Shown here: one piece after another, positions 52,093-58,367 of the stretch
How the letters are laid out: every line of letters starts with the position of its first letter
How positions within the stretch are numbered: the stretch's first letter is position 1
Assembly: GCF_000960765.1 (NCBI RefSeq)
Contig: NZ_JYNH01000016.1
Location: 1-58,367 of the forward strand
Direction of reading: 5' to 3'
Source: Desulfosporosinus sp. I2
GTDB taxonomy: Bacteria; Bacillota; Desulfitobacteriia; Desulfitobacteriales; Desulfitobacteriaceae
DNA length: 58,367 bases
The notes under the pieces: model-generated
What the model was told of the DNA's origin: nothing
The model's database searches: none
Seen by the model: only the letters and a program-made list of their open reading frames with translations
Made by a program: the position numbers and the translations under genes

Positions 52093-52753
52093 AGCAAAAG
52101 GAGTTAGTTTGAGGTTTCCTAATGGCACAATAGCCATAAATAATATTGACCTGCAAGTCGAACCAGGAGATATGGTCTATGTTACAGGGCCTAGTGGCTC
52201 TGGGAAAACGAGTCTCTTAAAGCTATTCATGGGAATTGAGTATCCGACCATAGGCTCGCTAGAAGTTTTGGGTCAGCAAATGGATAAAGGTCAGACTTCA
52301 AGAATAAGGCAGTTGCGAACGAGCATAGGACCTGTTTTTCAAGAATTCAAACTAATAAAAGGGAGAACCGTAGCCGAAAATGTCATGCTCGGCATGCGTT
52401 TTCTAGATCTTTCTCAAGATCAATTAAAGGAAAATGCCCATGATGCCTTGGCTAAGGTCGGGTTAGAACACAAGGCTTCTTCATTGGTGGAAAACCTGTC
52501 GTGGGGGGAGAGCCAGAGAGTAGCTATTGCTCGGGCTGTGGCAAGGAAACCTTTATTAATCTTAGCAGATGAACCTACGGGCAATTTGGATAAGGACAAT
52601 GCCATTAATATCTTAGAACTTTTCAAATCGTTTATCGATCAAAAAACGTCAGTGATTATTACGACCCATGCTACGCATCTGATTGACGCAGAAAAACATT
52701 GCAAGTTAATCCAGATGAACAAAGGAAGTTTGAGTTGGGAAAGGTTAGGATGA
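52085..52753 (+). CDS. FtsE-like ABC transporter ATPase
   Basis: Cytoplasmic ATPase of the FtsE/MacB/LolD group. Walker A GPSGSGKTSLLKL (about residues 37-49), Q loop VFQEFKLIKGRTVAEN, signature LSWGESQRVAIARA with Trp where LSGGE is usual, Walker B LLILADEPTGNLD, H loop IITTHATHL. RTVAENV and the IGPVFQEF block are FtsE-like. Length 222 is normal. ATG 52085 lies inside the end of the coiled-coil gene, so translation is coupled. It pairs with the FtsX-type gene 7 bp downstream; this is an FtsEX set rather than a lipoprotein exporter because of the partner topology. Confidence 0.85.
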   Translation: MIKAKGVSLRFPNGTIAINNIDLQVEPGDMVYVTGPSGSGKTSLLKLFMGIEYPTIGSLEVLGQQMDKGQTSRIRQLRTSIGPVFQEFKLIKGRTVAENVMLGMRFLDLSQDQLKENAHDALAKVGLEHKASSLVENLSWGESQRVAIARAVARKPLLILADEPTGNLDKDNAINILELFKSFIDQKTSVIITTHATHLIDAEKHCKLIQMNKGSLSWERLG

Positions 52754-52760
52754 ACATAGT

Positions 52761-53654
52761 ATGAAACTATTTTCTTCAAATGCAGGTTACTTTTTCAAAG
52801 AAGTAAAAACGATGATCCGATTGAATTTATTTTCTAATAGTTTAACAATTTTTAGTACGGGCCTTATTTTCTTTATTCTAGCCATGATAATTTCTGGTTG
52901 GTGGGTAAGCAGTCATGTTGTTAATGTCGTCCAGGGGGAGGCAGAAATAAATGTTTATCTTGATGAAGAAATTTTAAATAACAATACAGGTGTAAGTCAG
53001 ATGGTTGAAAGTATTAAAGGGATAGAGGGTGTACAAGCGGCGAGGGTAGTTGATCAGGATGAAGCTTACAACAGGATGGTCGAAATCCTCGGAAAAGAAG
53101 CAAGTGTTTTAAATAAATTTGACGATAATCCTTTTAGCTCTTTCGTTGAGTTAAAAATAGATCTTCAAGAAATCGACCCAGTCTTAGAAAAATTAACCCA
53201 CATGATGGGCGTTGAACATGTCAGGGACAACAGAGAAGTTTTGGAGCGCCTTCGTAATATTGCCGAGGCATTAAGGGTGGTGGGGATTCTAGTGGTGGCT
53301 GCCGTGGGTATATCTACCCTGGTGATCATATCTCACATTATTAGGCTTGGAATTTCCAACAACAAGGAGCAAATTTACACTCTGAGATTATTAGGCGCAC
53401 CGGAACTATTTATTGCGTTCCCTTTTCTGCTTGAAGGTTTGTTATTAACTATAGGGGGCGGCATACTGGCTGTGTCTCTGGCAACGTTCTCGATATCCTA
53501 TCTATATGCTCAAATGGCAGGGCCCCTTCCCTTTATTCCTCTTCCGCCCCTAAAAGAACTTGTATCGGGTATGGGCATAGTGGTTATGTCGCTGAGTGCA
53601 GTCCTGGGATTCGTCGGTAGCCTACTTGGGCTGGTATCGGTAAGAAACAATTAA
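52761..53654 (+). CDS. FtsX-like membrane protein
   Basis: Four-span permease-like protein. N-terminal part MIRLNLFSNSLTIFSTGLIF is FtsX-typical, followed by the first span, a large external loop (about residues 50-165: EINVYLDEEI, VVDQDEAYNRMVEILGKEAS, NPFSSFVELKI) and three C-terminal spans with ISHIIRLGISNNKEQIYTLRLLGAPELFI. Length 297 matches FtsX. The external loop is where FtsX proteins bind their coiled-coil hydrolase or activator, here presumably the product encoded just upstream. Whether this is the main cell-division FtsEX or a second copy cannot be told from the window. Confidence 0.88.
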   Translation: MKLFSSNAGYFFKEVKTMIRLNLFSNSLTIFSTGLIFFILAMIISGWWVSSHVVNVVQGEAEINVYLDEEILNNNTGVSQMVESIKGIEGVQAARVVDQDEAYNRMVEILGKEASVLNKFDDNPFSSFVELKIDLQEIDPVLEKLTHMMGVEHVRDNREVLERLRNIAEALRVVGILVVAAVGISTLVIISHIIRLGISNNKEQIYTLRLLGAPELFIAFPFLLEGLLLTIGGGILAVSLATFSISYLYAQMAGPLPFIPLPPLKELVSGMGIVVMSLSAVLGFVGSLLGLVSVRNN

Positions 53655-53869
53655 GACGATAAATAAAACTATTCGGCGTGGACGTTTACACATCTGCCCA
53701 TCACTACAGCTATAAAAAGTCAAGGAAAGTCTTGGGAAAAACAGGTAGGTATGGTTGGCTTGTTTTGAGGAGGCCTGCCAAGGGCCCAAAAGGCAAGAGG
53801 GGAAGTAAGAATTGAAACGATGTGTTCGAAGTGGAGAAGGCACAAATGAATACTGAAGCTGAGATCTCT
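53655..53869. other. Gap between ftsX-like gene and rqcH
   Basis: The two genes converge here. I see no gene and no strong bidirectional terminator; GCCAAGGGCCCAAAAGGC (53777-53794) forms only a weak hairpin. Confidence 0.5.
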
Positions 53870-55708
53870 TTATTCTGTTATCTCTTCACTGGCCAGCAAC
53901 TGTTCTAAAATCTCCGTTTTAGGTGTGAGGTACAAAGTCCAGTTTTGGTCATAGATCACCATCCCTGGTTTAGCTGAGTTAGGCTTCTTTAACTGTTTGA
54001 CATGGGTGTAATCCACAGCGACTTGAGAAGAGCCGCGAGCTTGACTGTAATAGATTGCTAAGGCTGCTGCTTCTTCAAGGGTGGTATCATCCGGGAATTC
54101 TTCTCCCTCATCCAGGGGGACCAGGACGTGTGAACCGGGAATTTGTTTGACATGCAGCCATAAATCATTGGGCTTTCCTTTACGCAAAGAGAGCCAATCA
54201 TTTTGAGCATTATTTTTGCCAACAAAAATGCTTTTGCCCTGACTTGAACGATAGATGCGGGGCTGAGGAACCTCCTTGGGGGATTTTAGTTTGGATTTCG
54301 CATTCGCCTGGGGGCGACCCTTTTTAAGTTTAAGGGTATTCTTTTTCAGATGCTTTCCAGTCACATACCCTTGTCCTACTAGTTCGAGATGGATTTCAGT
54401 AAGCTCAGTTAGGGTGGATGCTTGATCCAAACTTACTCGCAAGGAAGCAAGGTATTGTACTTCCTCGAGTGTGGTTTCTTTGAGGGATTTTGTCTTGAGC
54501 AAGGTGGCTTTAGCTTTGTTATAGAGTTTGTAGTAATGCTGGGCGTTGTCAATGACACTGATATGAGGATTGAGGGGAATGATAACGGAAGCGAGAGTAG
54601 GATCAAAATAATCTTCCACTGAGGCTTCAACTGTTCCTTGGGGGATGCGGTAGAGATTAGCGGTCAAAAGTTCTCCCCACTTTTGGTAGTTTAGACTTGA
54701 ATTGGCGTTGAGGAGGGCTTCTTCATAAATTTTAAGTTTCTTACTAAAATGAGCATGTTGTTCTTGGACAATTTTTCGTAGAGAGCCTCGTTTTGATTCA
54801 AGCGAGTTATTGCTGGTTTTTGACTGATAAAAGATCTGTACTGCGTCATTCAACGAGGGAACGTTTTCTCTTCTTAAGTCTTGGTATTGTTGAAAAGGGG
54901 TAAAACTAAAGGCTACCAGTTGGGTTTTGAGTGCTGGATTATAGTAGAGGCAAGGTTTAATTTCGAGAATCTCCTCAGGATTGCATAACCTACGGTAAGC
55001 CTGAAAAAGCCGTGAACAATCAATATCACCACACTGATGGAGGAGAATCTCTGGCTTCAATCCGGCTTGGATTACGATTTCGCGAGCTAATTCTGGGCTG
55101 ATCCCGGCAAAACGGGCAAGCAGGATACTCGTAATAGAACGTTCTAGATCCTCCTCATAAAGGGTCTGTCGCCAGAGTTCTTCGTTTTCTTGAGGGGGCA
55201 GTTTTCCCTGAGAAGGAGGGGCGAGATAAGTCCGTCCAGGCAACACTTCACGGTATTGGCTTAGGGCATGAGAGTATCGTTTAAGGCCGTCAAGAATCGT
55301 ATGGGTGGTAGGGTCTACGAGAATAAGATTGCTGTGTTTTCCCATTATTTCTAAGTGCAGATGTAAAGACACTAAATCCCCACGGTCGTTGTAATTTTGG
55401 ATTTCAAAGGTCACGACGCGTTCGAGCGCTGTTTGATGGAGGTTAACAATTTTACCACCCTCTAGGTGTTTGCGGAGAATCATACAAAACATAGGGGGAG
55501 AAGGTGGGTTTTTTTTAGTTTCTTCCGTGAAGTGGAAACGGGGGGAAGTAGCGCTGGTGCTAAGTAGAAGGCGTCTTGAACCCTGCTGACGCAGTTGGAG
55601 ATGGATTTCATCTTTTTCAGGTTGATGGATTTTATCAATACGTGCTCCGATGAGTTGTGGAGCAAGTTCACTTACTAGGTAGGCTAGGGTAACACCGTCT
55701 AAGGCCAT
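53870..55708 (-). CDS. rqcH: Ribosome-associated quality control protein RqcH (NFACT family)
   Basis: Binds 50S subunits with a trapped peptidyl-tRNA and directs alanine tailing. Domains: NFACT-N (start MALDGVTLAYLVSELAPQLI), helix-hairpin-helix region (ARFAGISPELAREIV), a coiled-coil middle part, and NFACT-R (NDWLSLRKGKPNDLWLHVKQ, PGSHVLVPL, ARGSSQVAVDYTHVKQLKKP). The Asp-Arg pair needed for tailing in Bacillus (D97, R98) appears here as Glu96-Arg97 (TALERVVTF). The start at 55708 fits the family and has AAGGATG upstream; the frame is open further but adds unrelated residues. Length 612 is slightly longer than usual. Formerly annotated as fibronectin-binding protein. Confidence 0.93.
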   Translation of the reverse strand: MALDGVTLAYLVSELAPQLIGARIDKIHQPEKDEIHLQLRQQGSRRLLLSTSATSPRFHFTEETKKNPPSPPMFCMILRKHLEGGKIVNLHQTALERVVTFEIQNYNDRGDLVSLHLHLEIMGKHSNLILVDPTTHTILDGLKRYSHALSQYREVLPGRTYLAPPSQGKLPPQENEELWRQTLYEEDLERSITSILLARFAGISPELAREIVIQAGLKPEILLHQCGDIDCSRLFQAYRRLCNPEEILEIKPCLYYNPALKTQLVAFSFTPFQQYQDLRRENVPSLNDAVQIFYQSKTSNNSLESKRGSLRKIVQEQHAHFSKKLKIYEEALLNANSSLNYQKWGELLTANLYRIPQGTVEASVEDYFDPTLASVIIPLNPHISVIDNAQHYYKLYNKAKATLLKTKSLKETTLEEVQYLASLRVSLDQASTLTELTEIHLELVGQGYVTGKHLKKNTLKLKKGRPQANAKSKLKSPKEVPQPRIYRSSQGKSIFVGKNNAQNDWLSLRKGKPNDLWLHVKQIPGSHVLVPLDEGEEFPDDTTLEEAAALAIYYSQARGSSQVAVDYTHVKQLKKPNSAKPGMVIYDQNWTLYLTPKTEILEQLLASEEITE

Positions 55709-55866
55709 GTGATGACATCCTTTCAGAACAAGAATCATTTTTAGTATAACACACTTGTTTTGCTGAGGCATTTTTCCATACTTTTGGGAATAAGCATGTA
55801 CTACAAAAGGGACAAAGCCTCTTATCGATGACTGTTTGAACTTTAGTCATTGGATAAATCAGCAAC

Positions 55867-55907
55867 CCTTTAGATGAAGCGAAAACTCCGTCTAAAGGAA
55901 GTTTCTT
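55867..55907 (+). promoter_or_regulatory. Hairpin in the leader of the P-type ATPase gene
   Basis: CCTTTAGATG (55867-55876) pairs with CGTCTAAAGG (55889-55898), followed by AAGTTTCTTTT. It stands 34 bp before the ATPase start and could act as an attenuator or as a simple terminator. No known riboswitch was recognised. Confidence 0.4.
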
Positions 55908-55940
55908 TTAACTGTTGATTACAAAAGGAGGAAAAAGGGC

Positions 55941-58367
55941 ATGCGGCAACAGGCGTGGCATGTGTTGCCTTGGCTTGACGTGGCCAAGGCATTGGAGGTA
56001 CATCCGAGTAAAGGGTTAAATCTTAAGGAGGTTCGTCGCCGGTTACAGGAAGTTGGGAACAATGTTTTAGCAGTAAAAAAAGGGACACATCCGGTGTTTT
56101 TGTTTCTTGGACAGTTTAAGGATTTTATGGTATTGGTCTTATTGGCTGCTACGGTCGTCTCGGGGCTATTAGGTGAAATCGCGGATGCTATTACGATCTT
56201 AGCAATCTTAATGATTAATGCCATTCTTGGTTTTGTTCAGGAGTTTCGCGCGGAGCGTTCTATGGAATCTCTGCGCTCTCTTACCGCCCCTGAGGCACGA
56301 GTGCTGCGGGAAGGTATGGAGCAACGGATTCCAGCTGCCGATGTTGTACCCGGGGATATTGTCCTGTTGGATACAGGAGACCGTATTCCGGCAGATTTAC
56401 GTTGGATTCAAGCAGTTAACATACAAGTGGAAGAATCAGCCTTGACTGGGGAATCTCATCCTGTGGGCAAAAGTATTTCACCCCTTCAGGATGAACTTAC
56501 CCCTATGGCAGACCGACAAAACATGGGCTATATGGGGACTTCTATTGTGAATGGTCGGGGGGCTGGGGTAGTCGTGGCGACTGGGATGGAAACAGAAATG
56601 GGTGTCATTGCCGACATGATTCAAAGTGTGGAAGAGGAAGAAACCCCTTTGCAGAAGCGTTTAGCGGAGTTGGGTAAATGGTTGGTTCTAATCAGTTTTC
56701 TGGTCTGTGCTGCTGTAGTGGGTACGGGAATTTTAAGAGGGGAAGACTTTTACAAAATGTTCTTCACAGGAGTTTCATTGGCAGTAGCTGCGATCCCGGA
56801 AGGTTTACCGGCTATTGTCACGGTGGCTTTAGCAGTAGGCGTTCAACGCATGGTCAAGCGGCAAGCGATCATTCGGAAACTGCCGGCTGTTGAAACATTG
56901 GGGTGTGCAACGGTGATTTGTTCCGATAAGACAGGGACTTTAACCCAAAATGAAATGACAGTACGCCAAATCTACTCAGATGGACGAAAGATAACCGTTT
57001 CAGGAGAAGGATATGATCCTAAAGGAGAGTTCCGGGGTGCAAATCCAGAGAAAGAACGGGATCCCCTCAACGCGGCGTTAAAGATTGCGGCACTTTGCAA
57101 TAATTCTGTCTTAACTAAGAAGGGAGTTCAAGTTGCCGGCCTCTTTCGTTCTAAAGGCAAGGATGCACCTTGGGGTATCGAGGGAGATCCGACAGAAGGC
57201 GCTATTTTGGTGGCTGCGGCTAAGGCGGGGATATGGCGAGAGGTTTTGGAACGCAAGCAAGAGCGAATCGGTGAGTTGCCTTTTGATTCTGATCGAAAGA
57301 GGATGAGCGTTGTTTATCAGACAAAGCAGGGGCGTCGGGCCTATGTCAAAGGTGCCCCCGATATGGTGCTAAGACTTTGTCAGAAAGAGTTAACCGGGCA
57401 AGGCGTAGTAGACCTGTCCGTAGAACGTAAAAATAGTATCATGCGGGCCAACGACGATATGGCACGTCATGCGCTACGTGTTTTAGCGGTTGCCGAAAAA
57501 CCATTGTCAGAGTTAGAGCCCCTCGATGAAAACGTAGAACAAGGCCTGACCTTCGTCGGACTCTTGGGAATGATTGATCCACCGCGAATCAGCGCAGTAA
57601 AAGCGATTAAAGTCTGCCGACATGCAGGAATTAAACCGGTTATGATCACGGGAGATCACCGCCTAACCGCAGAAGCTGTCGCTTATGAATTAGGAATGAT
57701 CCGCGGTTCGAGTGGAGGGATCATAACGGGTGCAGAATTGGAGCGGACGTCTGATCAAGAATTAAGTGAACGTATTATGGATATTTCCGTGTTTGCCCGA
57801 GTAACCCCGAAAGATAAACTCAGAATTGTGCGAGCTTATAAAAAGCGGGGACAAGTGGTTGCCATGACTGGAGATGGGGTTAACGATGCCCCTGCAGTTA
57901 AAGAAGCGGATATCGGAGTTGCAATGGGTAAAACAGGGACTGATGTAACTAAGGAAGCTTCAGCAATGGTTTTGGGGGATGACAACTTTGCGACGATCGT
58001 GGCGGCAGTTGAAGAGGGTCGAGGGATTTACGACAACATACGCAAGTTTATTCGTTATTTACTTTCCTGTAATTTAGGTGAAGTTCTAACGATGTTTCTG
58101 GCAACGCTCGTTGGACTCCCTCTTCCATTACTTCCCATCCAAATATTATGGGTTAATCTCGTGACTGACGGATTGCCTGCGATGGCGTTAGGGGTGGATG
58201 GAGCGGAACCGGGCATTATGAATCGACCACCTAGGGCCCCAGGAGAGAGCATTTTTGCGCGGGGCTTAGCAGCGAAAATTGGGATTAGGGGGACATTTAT
58301 CGGACTTGGAACCCTCTTTGTTTTTGTAGCTGCGCTTTTTATAGGGGTCAATATGCTAGGGGCCCGC
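55941..58367 (+). CDS. P-type Ca2+-transporting ATPase (type IIA), 3' end outside window
   Basis: Cation pump of the SERCA/PMR1 type, 809 residues visible and still open. N-terminal cation ATPase domain ([20 protein letters not shown]), actuator TGES in [13 protein letters not shown]4 motif [18 protein letters not shown], phosphorylation site [15 protein letters not shown] (Asp about 329), nucleotide domain [12 protein letters not shown], hinge [21 protein letters not shown], and M6 [16 protein letters not shown] with the Asn/Asp that bind Ca2+. ATG 55941 has AGGAGG upstream. The last two to four membrane spans lie beyond the window. Ca2+ is the likeliest ion; Mn2+ is possible. Confidence 0.93.
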   Translation, partial: MRQQAWHVLPWLDVAKALEVHPSKGLNLKEVRRRLQEVGNNVLAVKKGTHPVFLFLGQFKDFMVLVLLAATVVSGLLGEIADAITILAILMINAILGFVQEFRAERSMESLRSLTAPEARVLREGMEQRIPAADVVPGDIVLLDTGDRIPADLRWIQAVNIQVEESALTGESHPVGKSISPLQDELTPMADRQNMGYMGTSIVNGRGAGVVVATGMETEMGVIADMIQSVEEEETPLQKRLAELGKWLVLISFLVCAAVVGTGILRGEDFYKMFFTGVSLAVAAIPEGLPAIVTVALAVGVQRMVKRQAIIRKLPAVETLGCATVICSDKTGTLTQNEMTVRQIYSDGRKITVSGEGYDPKGEFRGANPEKERDPLNAALKIAALCNNSVLTKKGVQVAGLFRSKGKDAPWGIEGDPTEGAILVAAAKAGIWREVLERKQERIGELPFDSDRKRMSVVYQTKQGRRAYVKGAPDMVLRLCQKELTGQGVVDLSVERKNSIMRANDDMARHALRVLAVAEKPLSELEPLDENVEQGLTFVGLLGMIDPPRISAVKAIKVCRHAGIKPVMITGDHRLTAEAVAYELGMIRGSSGGIITGAELERTSDQELSERIMDISVFARVTPKDKLRIVRAYKKRGQVVAMTGDGVNDAPAVKEADIGVAMGKTGTDVTKEASAMVLGDDNFATIVAAVEEGRGIYDNIRKFIRYLLSCNLGEVLTMFLATLVGLPLPLLPIQILWVNLVTDGLPAMALGVDGAEPGIMNRPPRAPGESIFARGLAAKIGIRGTFIGLGTLFVFVAALFIGVNMLGAR

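Overview
The window looks like the chromosome of a low-to-mid GC, endospore-forming Firmicute. Gene content (murD to ftsZ followed by spoIIGA-sigE-sigG, a split glycine decarboxylase, PyrR attenuators, a T-box, RqcH) and several radical SAM enzymes point to the Desulfosporosinus/Desulfitobacterium part of the Peptococcaceae. That placement is an inference from gene order and protein style, not from a search. Almost every gene is on the + strand; only rqcH near the right end is on the - strand.

Layout. 1-1600: an accessory, AT-rich stretch with a dispersed repeat, an acetyltransferase framed by two REP-like palindromes, and a single-domain PAS protein. 1630-13726: the cell-wall and division cluster (murD, ftsW, murG, an unrecognised gene in the usual murC place, murB, murA, ftsQ, sbp, ftsZ) running into the sporulation genes spoIIGA, sigE and sigG. 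13997-21970: the ylm region (ylmC, pgeF, yggS, sepF, yggT, ylmH, divIVA), interrupted by a PhoP/PhoR-type two-component pair and an HlyD-like protein. 21995-24900: a T-box and ileS. 25016-32773: a tandem glycine riboswitch, gcvT-gcvH-gcvPA-gcvPB, then two LipS-like radical SAM proteins and a LipM-type octanoyltransferase, so the enzyme and the means to build its lipoyl cofactor lie together. 32917-35677: comB-like phosphatase, pduL, a small membrane protein and a DksA/TraR zinc-finger protein. 35745-36025: a second, inverted copy of the dispersed repeat. 36158-48836: lspA, rluD and the whole pyrimidine operon (pyrR, pyrB, pyrC, carA, carB, pyrK, pyrD, pyrF, pyrE) with two PyrR attenuators. 49179-58367: an alkaline-phosphatase-fold enzyme, an FtsEX-type ABC pair preceded by a secreted coiled-coil protein whose reading frame changes at an A7 run, rqcH, and a Ca2+-type P-ATPase cut by the window end.

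The most unusual material is non-coding. Degenerate arrays of 7-bp units (GTTCGAG, GCACGAA, ACATCGA and relatives) fill at least eight gene boundaries inside essential operons and even supply the C-terminal codons of pgeF. REP-like palindromes, a 0.3-kb inverted dispersed repeat, and a mosaic of palindromes behind the glycine riboswitch add to this. Among genes, the coiled-coil/FtsE/FtsX operon with a slippery heptamer and no visible hydrolase domain is the best candidate for something not yet described.
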